A DNA stretch of 12,606 bases, taken from the NCBI GenBank assembly GCA_015520475.1, contig WAQA01000231.1, positions 1-12,606 of the forward strand. Direction: 5' to 3'. The position numbers were made by a program, and so were the translations under genes. The notes beneath the pieces were generated by a model. It made no database searches. It saw only the letters and a program-made list of their open reading frames with translations, and was not told where the DNA came from. This DNA is from Candidatus Bathyarchaeota archaeon (GTDB lineage Archaea; Thermoproteota; Bathyarchaeia; Bathyarchaeales; WAQA01). How positions within the stretch are numbered: position 1 is the first letter of the stretch; every line of letters begins with the position of its first letter. This document shows positions 6,399-12,606 of the stretch, piece after piece.

Positions 6399-7358
6399 AT
6401 GAGAAGACTTCGGAAGAACAGTAAGATAAGGGATCTTGTAAGAGAAACCTCGTTAACAGCCAACGATTTGATCTATCCATTATTCGTTAAAGATGGGTTA
6501 AGCGATTCTGAACCGATACACTCCATGCCAGGTCAGTTCAGACTGTCAATTGAAGGAGCAGTTAAGGAGGCTGCTGAAATAGCTGATCTCGGAGTACCAG
6601 CCATAATCATATTTGGAATTCCGAAAGTTAAGGATGAAAAGGGATCATCAGCATACAATCCAAGGGGGATCGTTCAGAGAACCGTTAGGAGAATGAAGAA
6701 GGAATTCAGCGACGAACTTGTTATTATAACGGATGTCTGTCTCTGCCAATATACAAGCCATGGACACTGCGGAATAGTAAAGAATGGAATGCTCCTCAAC
6801 GATCAAACCTTAGAGATACTTAAGAAGATAGCTGTGAGCCATGCTGAGGCAGGAGCTGATATAGTGGCGCCTTCAGGGATGATTGATGGGCAGGTTCAGG
6901 CTATAAGGGAAGCGTTGGATCAATCTGGATTCAGCGATGTGGCGATAATGGCGTATTCCGCCAAGCATGCCTCTAGCTTTTACGGTCCATTCAGGGATGC
7001 AGCTCACTCCGCCCCATCATTTGGGGATAGGAGAAGCTATCAAATGGACTACTCAAACCCAAATGAAGCCCTCAGAGAGGTTGAATTGGACATAAGAGAA
7101 GGAGCGGACATAGTCATGGTTAAACCAGCCCTGGCATACCTAGACATAATTTATAGAGTGAAGAGCAGGTATAGGATGCCTACAGCAGCCTATAATGTAA
7201 GCGGGGAGTACTCCATGATTAAAGCAGCCGCTGAGAAGGGATGGATAGATGAGAAAACAGCCGTCCTAGAGGTTTTAACGGCCATAAAGAGGGCTGGTGC
7301 AGATATGATTCTAACATACTTCGCTAAGGAGGTTGCGGAGTGGATGAGAAATGGATAA
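6399..7358 (+). CDS. hemB: Porphobilinogen synthase (5-aminolevulinate dehydratase)
   Basis: Condenses two 5-aminolevulinate molecules to porphobilinogen. 319 residues from ATG 6399, near the family norm. The zinc-site cysteines are in DVCLCQYTSHGHCG (Cys114, Cys116, Cys124), so this is the zinc-dependent type. The two Schiff-base lysines are Lys189 (YSAKHASSFYGPF) and Lys242 (VMVKPALAYLD, the family signature). The start is doubtful. ATG 6399 has no properly spaced SD, and the codons just before it read FPHVR in frame, which is the usual PBGS N-terminus before RRLRKN. The good SD GAGGGGG (6366-6372) serves ATG 6374, which is one base out of frame with the body. Either translation starts at 6399, or a one-base indel separates the true start from the gene. 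The stop overlaps the start of hemL by 8 bases, suggesting coupling. Confidence 0.93.
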   Translation: MRRLRKNSKIRDLVRETSLTANDLIYPLFVKDGLSDSEPIHSMPGQFRLSIEGAVKEAAEIADLGVPAIIIFGIPKVKDEKGSSAYNPRGIVQRTVRRMKKEFSDELVIITDVCLCQYTSHGHCGIVKNGMLLNDQTLEILKKIAVSHAEAGADIVAPSGMIDGQVQAIREALDQSGFSDVAIMAYSAKHASSFYGPFRDAAHSAPSFGDRRSYQMDYSNPNEALREVELDIREGADIVMVKPALAYLDIIYRVKSRYRMPTAAYNVSGEYSMIKAAAEKGWIDEKTAVLEVLTAIKRAGADMILTYFAKEVAEWMRNG

Positions 7359-8631
7359 TTCACGCTCCAGAAGATTGTATGAGAAGGCTAAGAAACTTAT
7401 TCCAGGGGGAGTCAACAGTCCAGTAAGAGCCTTTAAACCTTATCCATTCTTCACGTCACATGCAGAGGGATCTAGGCTGTACAGCGTAGACGGCAACGTC
7501 TACATCGATTACTGCATGGCTTATGGACCATTAATACTCGGCCACGCCCACCCGAAAATAATAGAAGCGGTCAAAGAACAATTGGAGAGAGGAACAATGT
7601 ATGGGACGCCTACAGAAGATGAGGTGAAGATCGCTGAGCTAATCGTCAACCTTGTCCCATGCATCGAGATGGTTAGACTTGTAAACACTGGAACTGAAGC
7701 AACCATGCATGCTATAAGAGCAGCAAGAGGATACACTGGCCGAGACAAGATCATAAAGTTTGAGGGATGTTATCATGGGGCACATGACTACGTCTTAGTA
7801 GAGGCAGGTTCAGGAGCTACAACCTTTGGATCTCCAACATCGCTTGGAATTCCAAGAGACACCGCAAGGAACACTATTGTATTACCATTCAATGACATAG
7901 AATCCTTCGAGAGAGCTGTAATGGAGAACAGGGATGAAATAGCAGCTGTAATCATCGAACCGGTCATCGGAAACGCAGGTGTAATCCCGCCTAAGAAGGG
8001 ATACCTCAATGAGATACGAAAGATAACAGAGGAGGAGGAGATAGTTCTAATATTCGATGAGGTGATTACAGGATTTAGACTTGACCTTGGAGGGGCACAA
8101 GAGTACTATGGCGTCAAACCTGACATGGCAACCCTAGGAAAAATTATGGGCGGTGGATTTCCAATAGCGGCGTATGGAGGGAAGAGAGAGATTATGGAGC
8201 TCATATCACCACTCGGAAAGGTTTATCAAGCAAGCACCTTCAGCGGAAATCCCATCTCGGTGAAGGCGGGATTGACAACCCTAGAAGTGATAGTTAAGAA
8301 TAGATCCTCCATATATAAACGTCTAGAAGAGGCGGGAGAGAAGATTGAGAGAGGATTAAAAGATATAGTTGAGGATAGAGGCTTGACTGCACAGGTGAAT
8401 AGGGTAGCATCAATGTTCCAGATATTCTTCACGGACGGGCCTGTCCTCAACTATAGGGACGCAAAGAAATCAGATAAGGAGAAGTTCATGAAATATCAGA
8501 GGAGATTGATGAGTGAAGGAATTTTCATTCCACCATCACAGTTCGAGACATGCTTCATATCAACAGCGCATACCGACGATGATATAGAGAAGACTCTAGA
8601 TGCAATGGATAGAGCTATCAAAGGCCTTTAA
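7351..8631 (+). CDS. hemL: Glutamate-1-semialdehyde 2,1-aminomutase
   Basis: PLP enzyme that converts glutamate-1-semialdehyde to 5-aminolevulinate, the last step of the C5 route. 426 residues, full length for the family. The N-terminal SRRLYEKAKKLIPGGVNSPVRAF pattern is diagnostic of GSA aminomutase within class-III aminotransferases. DEVITGFR (236-243) carries the cofactor aspartate, and the PLP-binding lysine is Lys264 in TLGKIMGGGFP. STFSGNPISVKAG follows, as expected. It starts 8 bases before the hemB stop. Its presence implies glutamyl-tRNA reductase (HemA) elsewhere in the genome, since that enzyme supplies its unstable substrate and is not in this window. Confidence 0.96.
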   Translation: MDNSRSRRLYEKAKKLIPGGVNSPVRAFKPYPFFTSHAEGSRLYSVDGNVYIDYCMAYGPLILGHAHPKIIEAVKEQLERGTMYGTPTEDEVKIAELIVNLVPCIEMVRLVNTGTEATMHAIRAARGYTGRDKIIKFEGCYHGAHDYVLVEAGSGATTFGSPTSLGIPRDTARNTIVLPFNDIESFERAVMENRDEIAAVIIEPVIGNAGVIPPKKGYLNEIRKITEEEEIVLIFDEVITGFRLDLGGAQEYYGVKPDMATLGKIMGGGFPIAAYGGKREIMELISPLGKVYQASTFSGNPISVKAGLTTLEVIVKNRSSIYKRLEEAGEKIERGLKDIVEDRGLTAQVNRVASMFQIFFTDGPVLNYRDAKKSDKEKFMKYQRRLMSEGIFIPPSQFETCFISTAHTDDDIEKTLDAMDRAIKGL

Positions 8632-8645
8632 GAGATGAGTCCTAG

Positions 8646-9563
8646 ATGAGATTAACCGTCGGTACGAGAGGAAGTAAACTCTCACTAATACAGACAAACG
8701 TCATAATTAAAAGATTGAAAAGACAGTATCCAGACTTAAAAGTTGACGTTAAAGTGATAAGGACAACAGGGGACAGAATAACTGAGAAGCCCTTAACAGC
8801 AATTAAAGTGAAGGGAATCTTCGAGAGAGAGATTGATAAGGCTGTTATTAATGGAGAGGTTGACTTTGCAGTTCACAGCATGAAGGATCTTCCAGTAGAG
8901 CAGCCTCCGGAAATAATGATAGTTGCTGTTCCAGAAAGGGATGAACCTAACGATGTACTAATCTCAAAGGATAAAAGGAGATTTATGGATCTACCTAGAG
9001 GCGCCGTTATAGGAACTGGAAGCCCAAGGAGAATAGCGCAGATTCTCAGATTAAGACCTGACTTAAGGGTTAAACCGATAAGAGGGAACGTTGACACTAG
9101 AATAAGGAAGGTTGAGAATGGCTTATACGACGCTGTGATCCTTGCAGAAGCCGGAGTGAAGAGGCTGGGAATTCAGAACTATATAAGTGAGAGGCTATCA
9201 CTAGAAGACTTCACACCTGCTCCAGGTCAAGGAGCACTTGCAATAGTTGCAATGAAGAAGAACAGGGAAATCGTTGAGATTCTGAAGGGATTGAATCATC
9301 AACCGTCAATGGCAGCTACATTTGCAGAGAGAGCATTCATAAAGAAGATTGGTGGAGGATGTAGGGTTCCGTTAGGAGCCATAGCGCAGACAAAAAATGA
9401 TACTTTAACTCTCCACACATGTATACTCTCGAGAGATGGGAGGATTAAGATTCAAGCAGTAGTAGAAGGGAATACCGACTTTCCAGAGAACCTCGGATAT
9501 AAAGCAGCCTCAGAGATCATGAGGAGATGCCCTAGAGAACTGATTGACTCATGGAGGGGGTAA
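8646..9563 (+). CDS. hemC: Hydroxymethylbilane synthase (porphobilinogen deaminase)
   Basis: Polymerises four porphobilinogens to linear hydroxymethylbilane. 305 residues, normal length. Opens with VGTRGSKLSLIQT; VKGIFEREID and DFAVHSMKDLP (catalytic Asp81) follow, then GTGSPRR (123-129) and RGNVDTRIRK (146-155). Cys239 in GGGCRVPLGAIA is the attachment site for the dipyrromethane cofactor. The ATG lies 14 bases after the hemL stop. The gene overlaps the next one (SUMT) by 13 bases, so hemL, hemC and cobA are almost certainly co-translated from one mRNA. Confidence 0.96.
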   Translation: MRLTVGTRGSKLSLIQTNVIIKRLKRQYPDLKVDVKVIRTTGDRITEKPLTAIKVKGIFEREIDKAVINGEVDFAVHSMKDLPVEQPPEIMIVAVPERDEPNDVLISKDKRRFMDLPRGAVIGTGSPRRIAQILRLRPDLRVKPIRGNVDTRIRKVENGLYDAVILAEAGVKRLGIQNYISERLSLEDFTPAPGQGALAIVAMKKNREIVEILKGLNHQPSMAATFAERAFIKKIGGGCRVPLGAIAQTKNDTLTLHTCILSRDGRIKIQAVVEGNTDFPENLGYKAASEIMRRCPRELIDSWRG

Positions 9564-10327
9564 CCTCGAAGGAAGGAAGGGTGTACATTGTAGGGGCTGG
9601 ACCTGGAGATCCAGACCTACTGACAGTTAAAGCCGTAAAAGTTCTACGGATGGCTGATGTAGTCATATATGACAGGCTTATTCCAGAGAAGATACTGCAG
9701 ATGATTCCTGAAAGGGCCGAGAGGATATATGTTGGGAAGAAGACTGGAGAGCCTCATCCAACCCAAGATGAGATAAATGATTTAATGATAGAGAAGGCCC
9801 GTGAAGGAAGAACCGTTGTCAGGTTAAAGGGAGGAGACCCGTTCCTTTTCGGTCGAGGAGCCGAAGAGGCACAGGCATTGAAGAAGGCAGGTATAAAATA
9901 TGAGGTTGTCCCAGGAGTAACGTCAGCTTTAGCTGCTCCAGCATACGCTGGTATCCCCTTGACCCACCGCAGATACTCATCCTCAGTCGTCATCGTAACC
10001 GGACATGAAGATCCAAAGAAGATTAGAAAACATGTTGACTGGGAGAGGATAGCGGGATCAGTCGATACAATAGTTGTATTGATGGGTGTGAAGAAGATGA
10101 AGAGCATTGTTGAATCTCTAATCAAAGGAGGATGCAAATCTGACATGCCAGTAGCCATAATAGAGAATGGAACAACAAGAATGCAGAGGGTAACCGTTGG
10201 GACACTCAGCAGCATAGTTGAAGATGCTGAGAAAATGAAGGTTGAGGCTCCAGCAGTCATAGTTATCGGCGACGTTGTAAAGTTGAGAGAGGATATTTCA
10301 TGGTTTAAGGATGAGGACTATGCCTAG
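9551..10327 (+). CDS. cobA: Uroporphyrinogen-III C-methyltransferase (SUMT)
   Basis: Transfers two methyl groups from S-adenosylmethionine to uroporphyrinogen III to give precorrin-2, the substrate of SirC. 258 residues, the size of single-domain SUMT. Diagnostic stretches: VYIVGAGPGDPDLLTVKA (11-28), the SAM-binding VRLKGGDPFLFGRG (90-103) and VPGVTSALAAPAYAGIPLTHR (120-140). These fit SUMT rather than later cobalamin-pathway methylases of the same fold. The gene sits between hemC and hemD and overlaps both (13 and 17 bases). Committing uroporphyrinogen III to precorrin-2 within the same operon indicates that the main product is siroheme, cobamide, F430 or heme by the siroheme-dependent route. 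Confidence 0.95.
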   Translation: MEGVTSKEGRVYIVGAGPGDPDLLTVKAVKVLRMADVVIYDRLIPEKILQMIPERAERIYVGKKTGEPHPTQDEINDLMIEKAREGRTVVRLKGGDPFLFGRGAEEAQALKKAGIKYEVVPGVTSALAAPAYAGIPLTHRRYSSSVVIVTGHEDPKKIRKHVDWERIAGSVDTIVVLMGVKKMKSIVESLIKGGCKSDMPVAIIENGTTRMQRVTVGTLSSIVEDAEKMKVEAPAVIVIGDVVKLREDISWFKDEDYA

Positions 10328-11132
10328 AAGGATCGTTATAGCCATTACAAGACCAGAGAAGCAAGGGCTGGAGACGGCCCGTCTGATACTGGAGGCAGGC
10401 GGGGAACCATTTCTCGCCCCAACAGTAGAGATAACTCTTGAGCCTGACATGGAAATGATGAGAAGATTCATAGATGAGGCTTTGGATGAGCATATATCAA
10501 CTGTCATATTCATGAGCCGCAACGCTGTGAAGAGCATGATCAAATACTTATCAGAACACGGCTTAAAAGAGAAGGTTATTGAGAAGCTAAATAGAATGAA
10601 TGTTATCGCTATAGGATCTAAAACTAAAGCGGAACTTGAAGAGAATGGTATAGAGACAGATCTTATACCAGCCACATACAGTTCAGAAGGCATTCTTGAA
10701 GAGATTGGATCAACCGATTTTAGGAGGGGTAAGGTTGCTGTTCTATGCTCAAACATCTCCTCTGGAAAAGTGGTAAACTTCCTTAAGGAAAATGGAATTG
10801 ACGTGCTTAAGGTAATAGCCTATAAAAACAGACCGCCTAGAGACTTATCTAGAATCAGAGATCTCTTAGACGCCCTCTCGAATGGGAAGATAGATGTTAT
10901 AACCTTTACAAGTCCATCCGCGGCAGTAAACCTATTCAGAGTAGCCAGTAAATACTTAAAGATCGAGGATTTTAGGAGGATCCTTAAGAGAACCGTGATA
11001 GCGGCTATTGGACCAGTAACAGAGAGAACCTTAAGAGATCTAGGAGTTAAAGTTGACATAGTACCTGAAAGGTATACTGTTGAAGCTATGATCAACTCAA
11101 TAAAACGTTACATGAAACTTGGGGAGACATAG
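10311..11132 (+). CDS. hemD: Uroporphyrinogen-III synthase
   Basis: Cyclises hydroxymethylbilane with inversion of ring D to uroporphyrinogen III. 273 residues, typical size. HemD is poorly conserved, but several family features are visible: an N-terminal IAITRPEKQG, FMSRNAVKSM at about 69-78, IAIGSKTKAELEENGI, a second-domain start with KVAVLCSN, the DVITFTSPSAAVNLF stretch, and AAIGPVTERTLRDLGVKVDIVPERYTVEAMI near the end. ATG 10311 is used. ATG 10320 is in frame and has GGATGAGG upstream, so it is an equally possible start. The gene overlaps the end of cobA by 17 bases and closes the tetrapyrrole block, converging on the regulator with 35 bases between stop codons. Confidence 0.92.
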   Translation: MRTMPRRIVIAITRPEKQGLETARLILEAGGEPFLAPTVEITLEPDMEMMRRFIDEALDEHISTVIFMSRNAVKSMIKYLSEHGLKEKVIEKLNRMNVIAIGSKTKAELEENGIETDLIPATYSSEGILEEIGSTDFRRGKVAVLCSNISSGKVVNFLKENGIDVLKVIAYKNRPPRDLSRIRDLLDALSNGKIDVITFTSPSAAVNLFRVASKYLKIEDFRRILKRTVIAAIGPVTERTLRDLGVKVDIVPERYTVEAMINSIKRYMKLGET

Positions 11133-11167
11133 AATTTTCCGGAGCGATACTAAAGAGCCATGAAAGG

Positions 11168-11563
11168 TTATAGACAGTCATCTTTGATGAAAGAGCATAA
11201 TTCACATTCTTCAACCCTAACTTTTGGATCAAAAACTTTATGAAGCCTACACATTAAACCCTTCCTTCGGATTACTCGGCAGATATCGCAGAACCTTACT
11301 ATGAAGTCTCTATATTGCATCTTTCCATAGGCCAATGAATCGGCTACTTCACGTATCATACTCATAACTTCTTCTTCTCCTTCCAAGCTTATGGCTCTCC
11401 CCCTCATGTTTCTGCCATATAGGCTTATAGCCGATTGGCTTACCCCTAATAGACTGGCCACCTCAACCTGTTTCAGTCTATGCCGCATCCTCAACTCTTT
11501 GGTTATCATTGCCCTTATAACTGGCAGTACACATTTAACAGCAACTTCGCATGGCGCTAGCAA
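11168..11563 (-). CDS. Archaeal HTH transcriptional regulator with cysteine-rich tail (COG2522-like)
   Basis: DNA-binding protein of 131 residues. The N-terminal pattern with APCEVAVKCVLPVIRAMITKEL and the helix-turn-helix KQVEVASLLGVSQSAISLYGR (about 31-51) match a family of predicted archaeal XRE-like regulators. The C-terminal part has Cys92, Cys95, Cys105, His108, Cys120 and Cys123 (FCDIC, CRLH, CELC). This suggests a bound metal or Fe-S cluster and possibly redox or metal sensing, which is inference. Start: TTG 11563 with the SD-like AGAGGAAG 6 bases upstream; an in-frame stop lies at about 11587. It is divergent from the zinc-ribbon/ferredoxin unit with 82 bases between the two start codons, so that unit and its own gene are its most likely targets. 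It is transcribed toward hemD. Confidence 0.85.
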   Translation of the reverse strand: MLAPCEVAVKCVLPVIRAMITKELRMRHRLKQVEVASLLGVSQSAISLYGRNMRGRAISLEGEEEVMSMIREVADSLAYGKMQYRDFIVRFCDICRVIRRKGLMCRLHKVFDPKVRVEECELCSFIKDDCL

Positions 11564-11645
11564 GGTTTCTTCCTCTATCTTGTTTTATAGAAAGACATAT
11601 ATACTTTATTACTATTGTAATATTTAAGTGTTAGAGGATGATTAA
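11564..11645. promoter_or_regulatory. Divergent promoter region between the regulator and the zinc-ribbon gene
   Basis: A very AT-rich 82-base spacer. On the plus strand CATATATA (11596-11603), preceded by GAAAGA, is a good TATA candidate. It would place initiation near 11625 and leave a short leader containing the SD-like GAGGATGAT (11634-11642) just before ATG 11646. On the minus strand TTAAATATT near 11626-11618 could serve the regulator. The two promoters face each other and overlap, so one bound protein could control both. An AAAG-N9-CTTT symmetry at 11591-11607 is a weak operator candidate. Confidence 0.45.
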
Positions 11646-11873
11646 ATGAAACGCACCTGTCCAGGCCTAAACAACCTTCTAAGACCGAAACCAGAGTATA
11701 TAACATGTCCAAACTGTGGAGGCACAGTTGAGATATGGACAGATGAGGATGAAGGAGAATGTATGAACTGTGGAGCGAAAGTTAGAAGAGAGGTCCAGTC
11801 ATGCCTCGACTGGTGCGAATACGCGGATAAATGTAGAGAGATAATAGCTCAGAGGAGGAGAATGAACGGATGA
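11646..11873 (+). CDS. Small zinc-ribbon protein
   Basis: 75 residues. An N-terminal zinc ribbon is formed by CPNC (21-24) and CMNC (39-42) around TVEIWTDEDEGE. A second cysteine set QSCLDWCEYADKC (52-64) follows. This combination (CPNCGG...W.DE...C..CG, then SC.DWC.YA..C) recurs in small archaeal and clostridial proteins encoded beside Fe-S proteins; I recognise the family but not a proven function. The ATG is preceded by the SD-like GAGGATGAT. The stop overlaps the ferredoxin start as ATGA, so the two are translationally coupled. A role as metal-binding partner of the ferredoxin is inference. Confidence 0.85.
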   Translation: MKRTCPGLNNLLRPKPEYITCPNCGGTVEIWTDEDEGECMNCGAKVRREVQSCLDWCEYADKCREIIAQRRRMNG

Positions 11874-12562
11874 AAAGAATTAGAAAGATAATTAAGATTG
11901 ATGAGGAGAAATGTAATGGATGCGGTCTATGCATACCTCAATGTCCAGAGGGAGCATTACAGATAGTAGATGGGAAAGCTAAGCTCGTAAGTGAGATCTA
12001 CTGTGACGGATTGGGTGCATGCATAGGTGTGTGCCCGCAGGGAGCAATAACAATCGAGGAGAGAGAAGCCGAAGAATTCGATGAGGAAGCCGTTAAGAGA
12101 AGATTGAAGGAGCTAGGCAGAGAAGAGCACATACATGCTCATCAGCCAATACAATGGAAAACTGATAAAGAGGGGCAGCTGGGAGAACATGTAGGATCAG
12201 CCCTCAGCCAATGGCCGATCCAACTCATGCTTGTGCATCCGCAGGCACCCTACTTCCAAGACAGAGACTTAATCTTGACAGCTGACTGTGTACCATTTGC
12301 ATATGCCAATTTCCATCAAGACTTTCTGAGAGGAAAAGCTATAGCAATAGCATGCCCAAAACTTGATGACATACAATATTACGAAGAGAAACTTACAGAT
12401 CTATTCAGCAGATCAAACATAAAGAGTGTAACGGTCATCAACATGGAGGTCCCATGCTGCCACGGATTATATTTTGTCACGCAGAAGGCACTGCAGAATT
12501 CTGGGAAGAATATCCCATTGAAACAGGTGATCATAGGCATAAAAGGAGACAGAATAAAATAG
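11870..12562 (+). CDS. 4Fe-4S ferredoxin-domain protein with conserved cysteine C-terminal domain
   Basis: 230 residues, cytoplasmic. The N-terminal ferredoxin domain has a normal first motif CNGCGLCIPQCP (Cys15, 18, 21, 25). The second motif, CDGLGACIGVCP (Cys45, 51, 55), lacks the second cysteine (Leu at 48). After a charged linker (about 64-100), the C-terminal domain has further conserved-looking features: ADCVPFAYANFHQDFL (Cys140), IACPKLDD (Cys162) and EVPCCHGL (Cys196, Cys197, His198). The layout matches a family of ferredoxin-like proteins in anaerobic archaea and clostridia. The biochemical role is not established to my knowledge; electron transfer to an unknown partner is the natural guess. 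It is the second gene of the unit behind the divergent regulator. The ATG at 11870 has the strong SD GAGGAGG upstream (11852-11858). Confidence 0.87.
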   Translation: MKRIRKIIKIDEEKCNGCGLCIPQCPEGALQIVDGKAKLVSEIYCDGLGACIGVCPQGAITIEEREAEEFDEEAVKRRLKELGREEHIHAHQPIQWKTDKEGQLGEHVGSALSQWPIQLMLVHPQAPYFQDRDLILTADCVPFAYANFHQDFLRGKAIAIACPKLDDIQYYEEKLTDLFSRSNIKSVTVINMEVPCCHGLYFVTQKALQNSGKNIPLKQVIIGIKGDRIK

Positions 12563-12606
12563 AAGATTCATAGTCGGAGATCAAGAAAAGAGAGCGGATA
12601 CCCAGA
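12563..12606. other. Trailing sequence after the ferredoxin gene
   Basis: The last 44 bases follow the TAG stop. They show no start codon with a recognisable gene, and no terminator hairpin that I can support. Confidence 0.4.

Noticed and set aside
6374..6424. 16-codon open frame with a good SD overlapping the hemB start
   Set aside because: As a regulatory leader peptide it shows no meaningful sequence; it is better explained as the original hemB start put out of frame by one base.
9754..10260. 168-codon open frame antisense to the SUMT gene
   Set aside because: It is a shadow of the highly conserved SUMT frame, with no SD or recognisable domain. The same applies to the long antisense frames in hemD (10298-10756) and in the ABC ATPase (3619-4014).
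11591..11607. AAAG-N9-CTTT inverted symmetry as a regulator operator
   Set aside because: The half-sites are only four bases long in AT-rich DNA and the inner positions do not pair, so it is not strong enough to call on its own.

Overview
The window looks archaeal. The DNA polymerase is a family-B enzyme of the crenarchaeal PolB1 type and carries an intein. Arginine is encoded mostly by AGA/AGG and isoleucine often by ATA. Several starts have Shine-Dalgarno sequences resembling GGAGGTGAT, and the regulator near the right end belongs to an archaeal HTH family. Together with a QueT-like transporter and a zinc-ribbon/ferredoxin pair of the kind found in methanogens and their relatives, this suggests a member of the Thermoproteota (TACK) archaea, possibly Bathyarchaeia. 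The phylum-level guess is inference only.

Left (1-1992, +): the 3' part of polB, entered inside an intein. The intein ends at 1179 with His-Asn and the polymerase resumes at Ser (1180), with motif B remnant, motif C (YGDTDS), KKxY and the C-terminus. Both LAGLIDADG motifs of the intein have lost their acidic residue. Next, converging on polB, is a QueT-like membrane protein (2656-2111, -). Its short leader can form a GC-rich hairpin whose loop is complementary to the gene's own Shine-Dalgarno sequence.

Centre (2996-11132, +): a long, tightly packed set of genes. It starts with an ABC-2 type exporter (ATPase and two permeases). Directly abutting these is a six-gene tetrapyrrole block: sirC, hemB, hemL, hemC, cobA (SUMT) and hemD. 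These convert glutamate-1-semialdehyde through 5-aminolevulinate, porphobilinogen, hydroxymethylbilane and uroporphyrinogen III to precorrin-2 and sirohydrochlorin. That is the trunk to siroheme, cobamides, F430 or heme by the siroheme route. hemA (glutamyl-tRNA reductase), needed to supply HemL, is not in the window. There is a probable internal promoter before hemB, and the hemB start region looks one base out of frame with its best start codon.

Right (11168-12562): a minus-strand archaeal HTH regulator with a cysteine-rich tail is divergent from a two-gene plus-strand unit. That unit is a 75-residue zinc-ribbon protein overlapping by 4 bases with a 230-residue ferredoxin-domain protein. 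The last 44 bases contain nothing I can assign.

No tRNA, rRNA, CRISPR array, insertion sequence or transposase was seen.
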